Notes: a model not told the origin generated them from the letters alone. A DNA stretch of 64,000 nt from Paludibacterium purpuratum (GCF_004363805.1 NZ_SNZP01000002.1:248001-312000); one strand, 5' to 3'; counted from the stretch's first letter, positions 39,930 to 47,456 are shown. Numbers and translations are program-made.

Positions 39930-40081
39930 ACAGATTGTGCATATTGGTACAACACTTCGGAAAGTGCTGCTAAGCCTGCATTTTAGTCCATTTCAAGAGC
40001 CGCCACCCCGATCTCTTTGTGGCGTAGTGGTGCATAATGGCGTAAATTCCTGCCATCGATTACGCCAAGAATTACGCCAAG

Positions 40082-41095
40082 ATGGCAACCTACAGAAAAC
40101 GCGGGGACAGCTGGCGCGCCGAAGTGGCAAAGAACGGCGTCCGCCGGTCCGCGACGTTCGACACAAAAGCCGAAGCCGTCACTTGGGCAACAAAGACCGA
40201 AGCGGAGATATTCGACGGGAAGCTGCGAGCAGTCAAGTCCATCAAGACAATGGCGCAAGCGCTGGAAAAATACCGCGACGAGGTTTCGCCCCATAAGGGC
40301 GGCCACAAGTGGGAAAGAGTCCGGCTGAATAAATTCATCGATGAGCTAGATTTCATTGCCACGCCCGTCGACAAAATCACCAACGACAAGATTTCGGCTT
40401 GGCGTGATAAACGCGCCAAAGAGGTATCGCCCGGTACGGTCAACCGCGAAATGAACCTGCTATCCGCCGTGTTCGAGGAATGCAGAACGGAATGGAAGTG
40501 CTGTTCTATCAATCCAGTGCGAGGTGTGAGGCGTCCAAACGAGCCGCCGCCTCGCGAGCAACGTATTACGGACAAGATGGTCGATGCGTTGATCGCCGAA
40601 ATGGGTTATGAGCGCTGGACCACGCCAGAGAACAAGATCCAGCGTGTCGCGCTAGCGGTGCTGTTTGCGATCGAGACAGGCATGCGGGCGGGCGAGATAA
40701 TCGGGCTGGCGCCTGAGCGCGTGTTTCTGAGCAAGCGGTATGCTCGTCTGCTTGAGACCAAAAACGGCGACGCGCGCAATGTGCCGCTTTCATCGACAGC
40801 CACGACAATTCTAAACTTGCTGATCACTGGAGATATGCAAAAGGGGGAACCGGTATTCGGCTTGACGAGCGCAACACTGGATGCGCTATTTAGAAAGTAC
40901 CGCGACAAGGCCTTGCCGGCCTGCCCGGAACTGGAGAGTGTACGTTTTCACGATACCCGACATGAAGCGGTGTCGCGCCTGGCCAGGAAGCTAGACGTGC
41001 TCGATCTCGCCCGCATGATCGGGCACCGTGATATTCGCAGTTTGATGATTTACTACAATGAGCACGCGGCAGACATTGCCACGCGCCTTGATTAA
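40082..41095 (+). CDS. int: Prophage tyrosine integrase
   Basis: Site-specific recombinase, 337 aa. N-terminal arm-binding domain (MATYRKRGDSWRAEV), SAM-like core domain, and catalytic domain with Arg in ETGMRAGEI, HxxR in FHDTRHEA, His in MIGHRD and the nucleophile Tyr in LMIYYNEH. A directly repeated 11-mer TTACGCCAAGA/ATTACGCCAAG just before the start could be an arm site. Its end overlaps the xis-like gene by 4 bases, convergent. Confidence 0.95.
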   Translation: MATYRKRGDSWRAEVAKNGVRRSATFDTKAEAVTWATKTEAEIFDGKLRAVKSIKTMAQALEKYRDEVSPHKGGHKWERVRLNKFIDELDFIATPVDKITNDKISAWRDKRAKEVSPGTVNREMNLLSAVFEECRTEWKCCSINPVRGVRRPNEPPPREQRITDKMVDALIAEMGYERWTTPENKIQRVALAVLFAIETGMRAGEIIGLAPERVFLSKRYARLLETKNGDARNVPLSSTATTILNLLITGDMQKGEPVFGLTSATLDALFRKYRDKALPACPELESVRFHDTRHEAVSRLARKLDVLDLARMIGHRDIRSLMIYYNEHAADIATRLD

Positions 41096-41433
41096 GCAGC
41101 TTTCCGCCGCCTGCCATTCTGTCGCCCCACCGGAAGTGCTCCGCGATATTTACGAGCCCACTCGATCACCTCGTCGGCAAACCAGCGCTTCTGGCACTCT
41201 TTCGTGCCGGTGGCGCGGATGGCGGCCGGAAAGCCCGGCTGCGTCACAACATGATGGCTTACCGTGTATTCCGATAGGTCAAGCCATTCACCGATATTTT
41301 CAGCCTTCCACAGCGCCGGCGCATTCCTCACCGACATCGTTGTGACCAGCTTATCGATGCTGGCCACCAGTGCCGCCACGTCGACCGGTCGTTCCGGCTG
41401 ATCCTGAATTTCTTCACGTTCTTCGATAGACAT
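41092..41433 (-). CDS. Excisionase-like / AlpA-like DNA-binding protein
   Basis: 113 aa. The C-half (WKAENIGEWLDLSEYTVSHH...RWFADEVIEWARKYRG) is a winged-HTH pattern typical of AlpA/excisionase proteins, with a basic tail GRQNGRRRKAA. GGGGGG lies before the ATG. Position next to int supports a role in directing excision. Confidence 0.65.
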   Translation of the reverse strand: MSIEEREEIQDQPERPVDVAALVASIDKLVTTMSVRNAPALWKAENIGEWLDLSEYTVSHHVVTQPGFPAAIRATGTKECQKRWFADEVIEWARKYRGALPVGRQNGRRRKAA

Positions 41434-41463
41434 TCCCGCCCCCCTAAAAATACTGAGGGCCGC

Positions 41464-41934
41464 TCAGGCGGCCCATGCGAATACCGAATCAGTTGCGTAC
41501 TGCGCCCATCGTCGCCTTGCGTTGTCGACGAAAGCACGCCAGGCCGCCACTTCCATCCCGGGCAACAGGTCGTTGAGCGCCCGCACCAGCAACCGCGCCG
41601 CCCTCAATTCGTCGCCGGTCAGCACCACCCGGTCGGCAATGCCGTGATCCGCACAGCGCTGTGCGCCGGCGATCCACATATCGCCGGCCTTGTCGGCTAT
41701 CTGCTTAAGCGCGTCGTGCTTGTAGTAGAGCGCGGCATCGTATGCCGCCGCGGCGAATAGAGTGACCACGCGAATACTGATCGCGTAGCCCTGCCCGGCG
41801 GCTACTTCATATAGATGCGCCGCGAGCGGGAACAACAGTCGATCGGCGTCGTCTCGGCCGATCCGTTGCTTACCGGCGATCATCAACAGAGGGTTGCGCG
41901 CCGGCCGCGCCGTGCGCTTGGGTTTTGTGCTCAT
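41464..41934 (-). CDS. Phage hypothetical protein
   Basis: 156 aa from the ATG at 41934 (GGAA six bases before); an ATG four codons earlier is possible. Basic N-terminus (STKPKRTARPARN), then alpha-helical with many Ala. No family recognised. Flanked by hairpins on both sides (41457-41474 and 41954-41970). Confidence 0.55.
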   Translation of the reverse strand: MSTKPKRTARPARNPLLMIAGKQRIGRDDADRLLFPLAAHLYEVAAGQGYAISIRVVTLFAAAAYDAALYYKHDALKQIADKAGDMWIAGAQRCADHGIADRVVLTGDELRAARLLVRALNDLLPGMEVAAWRAFVDNARRRWAQYATDSVFAWAA

Positions 41935-41946
41935 GCTCGGTTCCAT

Positions 41947-41970
41947 GAAAAAAGCCGCCTGGCTGGCGGC
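41947..41970 (-). terminator. Intrinsic terminator in the left operon
   Basis: 6-bp stem GCCGCC/GGCGGC (41954-41959 with 41965-41970) followed on the minus strand by TTTTTTC. Confidence 0.75.
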
Positions 41971-41990
41971 TTGCTTAGTGTTGAGTGTGG

Positions 41991-42371
41991 TCAAAATGGG
42001 ATTTTGATTTTTGCCCCAAAAATTGAAGCAACATAAAGACGCTCGAGCGCCTGCAGAAGATGCTTATCTCGCTGGCAGACCTCCGGGGCTTCTGAATTGT
42101 GAGGTGGAAGCGTCGCCTTCCATGTGCCATTAGGATCTTGTCTGATCCAGACCCCGGCCTCTTCAATATCGAAGGGCAGATTCTCCCAAAACTCATTTCG
42201 AGTTTGCCAGAACTGGCTATCAAGGTCTTTTCGGGTAAATTTATGCTCTCGCTCGCGATCTTCGTCCGTGGTTTCATGTTCCGTCTCGAACCGAAGTGCA
42301 AGAGTAACGGCGATATTCAAGCGCGTGTAATCCAGTCGTGCAACCGTGCGAATTGGCATAGCCAGGCCCAT
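41991..42371 (-). CDS. Phage hypothetical protein
   Basis: 126 aa (or 122 from the ATG at 42359). Charged centre (HETTDEDREREHKFTRKDLD) and several Trp residues. No family recognised; its lower GC content differs from its neighbours, suggesting a separate origin. Shine-Dalgarno unclear. Confidence 0.45.
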   Translation of the reverse strand: MGLAMPIRTVARLDYTRLNIAVTLALRFETEHETTDEDREREHKFTRKDLDSQFWQTRNEFWENLPFDIEEAGVWIRQDPNGTWKATLPPHNSEAPEVCQRDKHLLQALERLYVASIFGAKIKIPF

Positions 42372-42402
42372 CGTCAGTTAAGCAATTGTTGGATTATAGC
42401 GC

Positions 42403-43092
42403 CTAGCTAGTTGCTATCCCCTCCGCTTTGGCGATGGCTGCGCGGGCTGTCTCATGCGCCTTGATGTTTTCGCCTGCGTCATACAGGCCGAAATGGCCAT
42501 CGCTGGCGAGAATTCGTTTCAGCGCCGCCAGCAGCTCGGCGCTCTTTTCGCGCTCGCGGTCGAGCTGTTCCAGAAGCGGCGAAGCACTCGGCCCGACCGG
42601 CGGCCTCCACTCTGCCGCGCCTTCGAGATACGTCCAGCCCGTCCGGATTAGGGCGCGTTCAGCGCGATCAGCACGCTCGGCCAGGCGGTCGCGGTCGGAC
42701 TCGGCTCGGCGCAGCTCCAGGCTAGATGGCCGCAAGAGTCCGTCACAGCCAGGGGTCTTGCAGCACAGGTCGAAGCCTTTGGGCGGCAGATGGATCGTGC
42801 GGCACTTATCGCAGAGCCATTCAGTCACATGGCCGGAGAGTAGCTCTGCCCGCTCGATCAGCTTCTGCACGGCGGCGGGGTTCGCAGCGGCGTAGAAAGC
42901 GGCCAGCGTCAGCACCTCTTCCGGCGCCACATATTGCCCAGCATCAATTTTTGCAACGGGGAACAAATACCCATCATCATCAGCGCCAACAAAGAAGACG
43001 CCATCCTTTTCGCCATGCGGCCAACACTCGGTGACATTTCGCCAGCTATTTGCCGCCAGCGCCCGCCGCTTCAGTTCGTCAAGGTTGGTCAC
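42403..43092 (-). CDS. Ead/Ea22-like phage protein
   Basis: 229 aa from a GTG at 43092, preceded by AGGAAGA; an ATG at 43107 in the same frame is the alternative. N-terminus VTNLDELKRRALAA and the AANPAAVQKLIERAE block are typical of Ea22-like early lambdoid proteins. It holds two CxxC pairs (CDKCRTIH, CCKTPGC), probably a zinc ribbon, and a coiled coil after them. Function unknown. Confidence 0.65.
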   Translation of the reverse strand: MTNLDELKRRALAANSWRNVTECWPHGEKDGVFFVGADDDGYLFPVAKIDAGQYVAPEEVLTLAAFYAAANPAAVQKLIERAELLSGHVTEWLCDKCRTIHLPPKGFDLCCKTPGCDGLLRPSSLELRRAESDRDRLAERADRAERALIRTGWTYLEGAAEWRPPVGPSASPLLEQLDREREKSAELLAALKRILASDGHFGLYDAGENIKAHETARAAIAKAEGIATS

Positions 43093-43490
43093 GCTGTCTT
43101 CCTCCATGCGAACGACACCGGGCCAGGCATGACCCACAGGTGCCGCATGTTTGCTACGTTCACGACATCGCTTGCGCGCGGGAAAATCTCAACCGCGTCG
43201 AAATCCGCATAACCGACCTCGGCCTTGATCTCTTGCAGCTCGTCCCATGTGATGCCGTCCTCCCACCGCGAGCCGTCCAGCTTGGTGCGGCAGATGGAAA
43301 GGCGGACAACCGCCTCTGCCTCCATGAATGCCTGCACCAAGAACTTGCGACTTCGCCAGACCTTGAAAGGCGGCCTCACGGCGCGGGCCTTGGGCCACTG
43401 CCCGGCCGGTACCGCTTCCAGCCGTTCGGGAAACTTGGCGACATGCGCGTGCTGCGCCTTCTGCGCCATCCGGCGCTGTTCTCGGTTCAT
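43089..43490 (-). CDS. Phage protein of the DUF7694 type
   Basis: 133 aa from the ATG at 43490 (MNREQRRMAQKAQ). The block VWRSRKFLVQAF...GITWDELQEIK and the end VVNVANMRHLWVMP are the family hallmarks as I remember them. Overlaps the upstream gene by 4 bases. Function unknown. Confidence 0.65.
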   Translation of the reverse strand: MNREQRRMAQKAQHAHVAKFPERLEAVPAGQWPKARAVRPPFKVWRSRKFLVQAFMEAEAVVRLSICRTKLDGSRWEDGITWDELQEIKAEVGYADFDAVEIFPRASDVVNVANMRHLWVMPGPVSFAWRKTA

Positions 43491-44011
43491 GCCGCACCAT
43501 CCTTCACATGCTCGATGGCCTTGTTCGGATCGGCGGTGCGCCAGTCCGGCCAGGTGCGCGCCTCGTTCTTGGTCTGCTTGGCGCCCAGCGCCGCGGCGAT
43601 CTCCTCCGGCGTGAAGCCAGCGCGCCAAGCGCCGTCAAAAGCCAGCAGGATGACGTCTGCCCATTCGGTGACGTCGTTCGGGCTCGCCTCGACTTCGATC
43701 AGTTCCTTGCGGATGTGGTCGCAGACGCCGGCCGTGCGTGCGCCGGGGCCGAAGGTCTTTTCCGAGAAAGCGCGCTGGCGGTGCAAGTGGGCGATGAGGT
43801 CGAAATGCGTGCGGTTCGGCCCAATGACAAAATCACACCCCTGGCGTTCCGCCTCTTCATCCGGCTGTAGGTATCCCGGCTGACAATCAGTCACGCCGGG
43901 GTTGTCACATGGCATTAGGTCGTCGCACTTGCAAGCGCAGATGTCAGTGTTGTACAGGCCGTCGAAGCCGTTGGCGTGTAGAAATTTGAGCGTAATTGCT
44001 TGAACGTCCAT
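43487..44011 (-). CDS. MazG-like dATP/dGTP diphosphohydrolase-type protein (DUF550)
   Basis: 174 aa. The C-part HLHRQRAFSEKTFGPG...HIRKELIEVEASPNDVTEWADVILLAFDGAWRAG holds the EExxE/ExxD metal-binding pattern of MazG-like all-alpha NTP pyrophosphatases. The N-part is Cys-rich (CACKCDDLMPC). Phage members may adjust the nucleotide pool. 4-base overlap with the next gene. Confidence 0.7.
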   Translation of the reverse strand: MDVQAITLKFLHANGFDGLYNTDICACKCDDLMPCDNPGVTDCQPGYLQPDEEAERQGCDFVIGPNRTHFDLIAHLHRQRAFSEKTFGPGARTAGVCDHIRKELIEVEASPNDVTEWADVILLAFDGAWRAGFTPEEIAAALGAKQTKNEARTWPDWRTADPNKAIEHVKDGAA

Positions 44012-44021
44012 GCTGTCACCT

Positions 44022-44047
44022 CAAAAAGAAAGCCGCTCGGGGCGGCT
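44022..44047 (-). terminator. Intrinsic terminator in the left operon
   Basis: 6-bp stem AGCCGC/GCGGCT (44031-44036 with 44042-44047) followed on the minus strand by TTCTTTTTG. It lies between the retroelement side and the DUF550 gene. Confidence 0.65.
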
Positions 44048-44175
44048 GTTGCTTTGTTGCGATATTGAAAGTAACTATATGATTTTGTTGCTTAAATGCC
44101 GCAGTTGCGATGCTGCATCTTTCTGTGAGTTTGTCGTTGATATACAATCTCTTCGTCATAACAGCCGAAGGAAAA

Positions 44176-44400
44176 ATGATGTGTGAATGTGCTAATTGGT
44201 ATAACTTCAAAAGTTTCCGTGAGCCTCACGCCTTGCTTACACGAGTCCCAAAACATCCTGGACAAGATGGTTTCACTAGCGTTGCTGAACTAGCAAAGCG
44301 CCCTGTCTCCGACGTTCATGTAGCCTATTTATTTCGTTGTTCTGAGTGTTTTGGCCACTATTTGGTTGGTCAAAACTTCGGCTGGTTAAGCTGTAGGTAA
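44176..44400 (+). CDS. Small Cys-containing protein on the opposite strand (moron-like)
   Basis: 74 aa, MMCECANWYNFKSF start with AAGGA upstream. Two cysteine pairs (CEC near the start, CSEC in LFRCSECFGHYLVG) suggest zinc binding. It is the only plus-strand gene within 41-57 kb, and both it and its upstream sequence are AT-rich compared with the neighbours. GTTGATATACAATC just upstream looks like an extended -10 promoter. Such single genes are often lysogenic-conversion genes. No family recognised. Confidence 0.55.
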   Translation: MMCECANWYNFKSFREPHALLTRVPKHPGQDGFTSVAELAKRPVSDVHVAYLFRCSECFGHYLVGQNFGWLSCR

Positions 44401-44410
44401 TGCCTTGGCT

Positions 44411-44521
44411 TCAGGCGGCATCGTCCTGGCCAAATAACCCGGCGGCGTGCGCCGCATCGAGCGCAGCTTTGCCACTCGCCTGACAGTACAGAAACAGGTA
44501 CAGCTCAGTTGCGTATCCCAT
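44411..44521 (-). CDS. 36-aa peptide coupled to the reverse transcriptase gene
   Basis: MGYATELYLFLYCQASGKAA and 16 further residues. AGGAG precedes its ATG, which overlaps the stop of the reverse transcriptase gene. It is related to the other 36-aa peptide at 50005-50115 (shared T-E-L-Y-x-F-L pattern and Ala/Leu helix). Function unknown. Confidence 0.55.
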   Translation of the reverse strand: MGYATELYLFLYCQASGKAALDAAHAAGLFGQDDAA

Positions 44522-45585
44522 CACTTTCTCCTGTGAATTTGGGTGATGCCCAGGTTGATCGACTGCCCGCGCCGGCGCAGCGCATTGGCGAGCCGGCAGC
44601 GGTCGCGATGGCTTGCTGATGCTTGGCGAAGCAGGCCGAAATAGCTGTTGGCGGTCTCGAAAAGATTCTCGGCCGGCACGCCGACTGTTCGCCGAATTGC
44701 TTGGCGGTACGTTCGCCGCCGGGTCTCTCTCCGCCATGGCTTTATGACCTGGCCGACCATATCGACGCCGCGGTAAATCGGCTGGATGAATGTCTTGCGC
44801 GGGTTGAGCTGCAAGCCCAGCGCGGCCAGCTTCTCCTCGATCTGTAATCTGGCTTTGTGCAGCCACTGCGGTGACTCATGCAGCAGCACGAAATCATCCA
44901 CATAGCGCACGTAGCGGCACTTGAGCCTGTGTTTGACGAACTGGTCGAGGCCGTCGAGCAACACATTGGCAAAGAACTGGCTCGACAGATTGCCGATCGG
45001 CAGGCCATGGTCGGCGTCGGCGTTAGTAAGCCGCTTATGTGGCGGCACCAGATCGAACAGCGCCGGATCCCCGCGAACCTCTACACCTTTGCGCGGATCG
45101 TGCATCAAGGTTTGCTCGGCCAGCGCCATCCACCAAGGCTCGTGGATCTTGCGGGCCAGCCGGTCTAGTACGACACGCTTGTCGATACTGACGAAGAAAT
45201 TGGCCAGATCGCCCTTGAGATAGTACGCCGGCTGACTCCAGTTGCTTGTTATCGACCGGATGTGACCCTCAAGCCTTTCGGCGCAATAGCTTGTCCCGCG
45301 GCCGGGGATGCATGCGCACGAATCGGCGATGAAAGATCGGTGAAATCTTTCGCTGACGTGGTTGTACAGCAGATGGTGAATGATGCGGTCGCGGAACTGC
45401 GCCGCCCACACCTCGCGCGGCTTGGGCCGCGTAATAACGAAGCAAATGGAGTTCCCTGGCTGATACCGCCCCTCCATCAGTTCGTCGTATAACTCGATCA
45501 GATTTCGTTCGAGTTCTATCTCGAATGCTAGCGCCGAACGGCTGTTGCGCTTTGACTTCCTGCAATCGAAATAGGCTTGCACCAT
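44521..45585 (-). CDS. Diversity-generating retroelement reverse transcriptase
   Basis: 354 aa from the ATG at 45585, just past the template repeat; the frame is open further up into the repeat, but that part reads as repeat sequence. RT motifs in order: LKGDLANFFVSID (first catalytic Asp), GLPIGNLSSQFFANVLLD (the IGxxxSQ motif that marks retroelements of this class) and YVRYVDDFVLL (YVDD catalytic pair). A basic C-terminal thumb follows. It should copy the template RNA with adenine-specific errors for transfer into the variable repeats. Confidence 0.93.
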   Translation of the reverse strand: MVQAYFDCRKSKRNSRSALAFEIELERNLIELYDELMEGRYQPGNSICFVITRPKPREVWAAQFRDRIIHHLLYNHVSERFHRSFIADSCACIPGRGTSYCAERLEGHIRSITSNWSQPAYYLKGDLANFFVSIDKRVVLDRLARKIHEPWWMALAEQTLMHDPRKGVEVRGDPALFDLVPPHKRLTNADADHGLPIGNLSSQFFANVLLDGLDQFVKHRLKCRYVRYVDDFVLLHESPQWLHKARLQIEEKLAALGLQLNPRKTFIQPIYRGVDMVGQVIKPWRRETRRRTYRQAIRRTVGVPAENLFETANSYFGLLRQASASHRDRCRLANALRRRGQSINLGITQIHRRK

Positions 45586-45611
45586 GGCGCCGAAAGTCGG
45601 CTGGGTTGAGT

Positions 45612-45713
45612 CTGCGGACTGCGACGGCGAACCCCTCGTAATCCTTGCCGGTGTCGTCCTGGTTGCCATTGTTGAAGTTCTGTTCGTACGCATTGTTCTC
45701 GGAGTACTCCGTC
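45612..45713 (-). repeat. DGR template repeat (TR)
   Basis: About 102 bases between avd and the RT start. The minus-strand reading would give N-A-Y-E-Q-N-F-N-N-G-N-Q and so on, rich in AAC/AAT codons, which give the widest choice under adenine mutagenesis. It shares GCGGACTGCGACGGCGAACC (plus strand) with both variable repeats. It is not translated in its target-like frame here. The bases 45714-45879 before it are probably part of the template RNA. Confidence 0.92.
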
Positions 45714-45879
45714 TTTTCGTGCTTTACAGGTCGCCACGCCGAAGGCGTTGCCGATCAGCGTAACGACTGCGCCAGACCTGCCGGCCTAGGCCGGTGGTTT
45801 CCCCATTGCGCATGGCGGTTCCCTTGTGAGGAAGCGGCACGACCAGATTCAAATCGCGCAGGCATAGCCGCCGTGACGG

Positions 45880-46224
45880 CTATGCAGCAGGCGATGCGTT
45901 GCGCCAGCCTGTGGCTTGCTTGCCTATCTCCCCGGTCAGCTTGATGGCCTGTGCGTACTGCGCCCGACTGATGAGCTGCAAATCGTGACTTTGTCTGAGC
46001 AAAATATTCACGACTTGCAGCCGCTCAAGAAGTTGGTTGAGGTGTGGGCGCTTGTCGTGCGCCACGTTGGCCCGATAGATCAACAGCGCCAGCTCAAGGC
46101 ACTCTTCGTCCAACTTCACGCCGTGGCTTCGGAAGCTGCGCCGGAAGTTGGAAACGAGTCGCTTAACCAGTAGCGTCAGGTCGTAGGTATCTTTGTAGAT
46201 GGGGAGATTGGTGCTTAGTGCCAT
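45880..46224 (-). CDS. avd: DGR accessory variability determinant Avd
   Basis: 114 aa, all-helical: four helices about 10-28, 36-54, 58-80 and 84-105. LPIYKDTYDLTLLVKRLVSNF and RSHGVKLDEECLELALLIYRAN are typical of the Avd four-helix-bundle family, which forms a pentamer that binds the reverse transcriptase and template RNA. No good Shine-Dalgarno; its start follows the hairpin downstream of target 1. Position between target and template is standard. Confidence 0.88.
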   Translation of the reverse strand: MALSTNLPIYKDTYDLTLLVKRLVSNFRRSFRSHGVKLDEECLELALLIYRANVAHDKRPHLNQLLERLQVVNILLRQSHDLQLISRAQYAQAIKLTGEIGKQATGWRNASPAA

Positions 46225-46233
46225 GATGGAAGC

Positions 46234-46251
46234 GCGCGGCTAACGCCGCGC
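46234..46251 (-). promoter_or_regulatory. Hairpin downstream of variable repeat 1
   Basis: 7-bp stem GCGCGGC/GCCGCGC with a 4-nt loop, 38 bases beyond the end of VR1. The similar hairpin at 46770-46787 lies 34 bases beyond VR2. In the Bordetella phage BPP-1 retroelement a hairpin/cruciform of this size after the variable repeat helps target recognition. Confidence 0.65.
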
Positions 46252-46259
46252 TTAAATGG

Positions 46260-46748
46260 TTAAAGGGATGAATCGGTAACGGGAATCAAGCGGACTGCGA
46301 CGGCGAACCCCTCGCAACCCTTGTCGCCGTCGCTCTGGTCGCCATTGCCGAAGTACTGCTCGTCGGCATAGTCCTCGGAGCACTCCGTTTCGAGCCAGTG
46401 CCAAGCGTCCTTGAACAGACGCTTGAGATTGGCGTACAGCAGCGCGCCTTCCTGTCGGTTCGGCAGTTTGCCGCCAGCTCCAAGCGCCCATTCCTTCTGC
46501 TCCGCCCAGCCTCGCCGCGTGTCGGTCATGGCGACCAGAATCAAGTGCGCAGCCGGCTCGCCGGTTTCTTCGTTCAGTAGCAAGCCGGCGTAGGTTTCGC
46601 CTGGGTGCAGCACCAGCCCCGAGATTGCCGATGTCTTGGCCATAGGCTGAACCGGCGGCTCGAATACTGATTTCATGATGGCTTGCAGGATTGGAAGTGG
46701 TGCAGAAACACGGACTTCCTTGTGTTCAAAGGTGGCGATTTCGGACAT
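46260..46748 (-). CDS. DGR target protein 1 (C-type-lectin-like, DUF1566-like)
   Basis: 162 aa from the ATG at 46748 (CAGGAG before it). Conserved part GETYAGLLLNEETGEPAAHLILV and WHWLETECSEDYADEQYFG, ending in the variable region and EGFAVAVRLIPV, which fits a DUF1566/C-type-lectin-like fold as in other retroelement targets. No signal peptide, membrane span or tail-fibre repeats. Residues changing between template and this gene lie in the last 40 positions. It is probably a binding protein; ligand unknown. Confidence 0.85.
   Translation of the reverse strand: MSEIATFEHKEVRVSAPLPILQAIMKSVFEPPVQPMAKTSAISGLVLHPGETYAGLLLNEETGEPAAHLILVAMTDTRRGWAEQKEWALGAGGKLPNRQEGALLYANLKRLFKDAWHWLETECSEDYADEQYFGNGDQSDGDKGCEGFAVAVRLIPVTDSSL
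46290..46388 (-). repeat. DGR variable repeat 1 (VR1)
   Basis: Last 100 or so bases of target 1, aligned to the template without gaps. 12 of 17 counted differences are at template A. Of the other five, two (template positions also differing in VR2) suggest that the template has changed since. Confidence 0.9.
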
Positions 46749-46769
46749 GTCATGCTCCTGAAAAGGCAA

Positions 46770-46787
46770 AGCCCGGCATGCCGGGCT
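46770..46787 (-). promoter_or_regulatory. Hairpin downstream of variable repeat 2
   Basis: Perfect 18-base palindrome AGCCCGGCATGCCGGGCT, 7-bp stem and 4-nt loop. Partial U-run (TTTGCCTTTT) on the minus strand, so it might terminate weakly as well. Confidence 0.65.
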
Positions 46788-46802
46788 AAATGGGTGAATG
46801 GG

Positions 46803-47414
46803 TCAATGGGCGACAGCTACACTGCGGACTGCGACGGCGAACCCCTCGTAACCCTTGCCGTTGAGGCCCTGGCAGCCATTGTGGAAGGTCTGTCCGTAGG
46901 CATCGTCCTCGGAGGACTCCGTCGAAGAGACAATCCACTTCGCGGGCAAAGCCAGCTTGCCTCCCTCGCGGAACGCTTCGATGCGGGTCTGCGCCGGGAA
47001 GTCCGGCGTGTATAGCAGCTGCGGCGGCACGCTGACCGGATTGACACCATCGAGCCATCCGCAATAGTTCTTCTGCACCGTGGGTTTGAAGTTGCGGTAT
47101 GCCATATCGAGGATGAAGAAGGCGGCGATACCCCAATCGTCCTTGCCGCCGATACGCAGCGCGAGCGCTTCCTGCGCCAGCTCGCTACCGGCCTCGGCCA
47201 TGGCGATGGTGTTTGCCAGGCTGTCAGTGAAACTGCGTGCGCCCGGCACCGATTTGTAGTCCGGCAACCAGATGCCCTTCAGGATGCCTTCCGGCCCGGC
47301 AATGATTGATGCGCGCTCTTGGCCGTTTTCGAGGTAAAGCCCGTTGAAATATCCGCCCTCGAACGGGGTGCCGAGTTCGGAAGGAATGAGGTGTGCTGCG
47401 ATTGCTTTTTGCAT
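46803..47414 (-). CDS. DGR target protein 2 (C-type-lectin-like, DUF1566-like)
   Basis: 203 aa. Different N-terminal 160 residues from target 1, but the same C-terminal module: SSTESSEDDAYGQTFHNG and EGFAVAVRSVAV at the end. No signal peptide. The gene start MQKAIAAHLIPSEL has no strong ribosome site (GGACTGAACC). Encoded first in the retroelement. As with target 1, its place among early accessory genes rather than tail genes is unusual. Confidence 0.85.
   Translation of the reverse strand: MQKAIAAHLIPSELGTPFEGGYFNGLYLENGQERASIIAGPEGILKGIWLPDYKSVPGARSFTDSLANTIAMAEAGSELAQEALALRIGGKDDWGIAAFFILDMAYRNFKPTVQKNYCGWLDGVNPVSVPPQLLYTPDFPAQTRIEAFREGGKLALPAKWIVSSTESSEDDAYGQTFHNGCQGLNGKGYEGFAVAVRSVAVAH
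46822..46923 (-). repeat. DGR variable repeat 2 (VR2)
   Basis: Last 102 bases of target 2; shares 30 bases (from CTGCGGACTGCG) exactly with the template at the fixed end. 11 of 14 counted differences are at template A. Confidence 0.9.
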
Positions 47415-47435
47415 GGTTCAGTCCTTTGCAGGCGT

Positions 47436-47456
47436 AAAAAATGCCGCATCAGCGGC
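47436..47456 (-). terminator. Intrinsic terminator upstream of the DGR
   Basis: 5-bp stem GCCGC/GCGGC (47443-47447 with 47452-47456) followed on the minus strand by ATTTTTTACG. The sequence GGCGTAAAAAAT recurs at 47719-47730. Confidence 0.6.

Larger units (their letters stand above)
44521..47414 (-). mobile_element. Diversity-generating retroelement (DGR), two targets
   Basis: Minus-strand order: target 2, target 1, avd, template repeat, reverse transcriptase. The template repeat and both variable repeats end in the same 25-base GC-rich block. By hand alignment over 75 positions next to that block, target 2 differs from the template at 14 sites, 11 of them at template A; target 1 differs at 17, 12 at template A. 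This is the pattern of mutagenic retrohoming. Confidence 0.93.

Noticed and set aside
39580-39942. Minus-strand frame across the attachment site as a gene
   Set aside because: It crosses the terminator and the tRNA-like end, lacks a ribosome site and matches nothing known.
45585-45693. Upstream extension of the reverse transcriptase to 45693
   Set aside because: The extra 36 residues are read from the template repeat in another frame and show no RT family sequence; an open frame there is expected from the repeat's composition.
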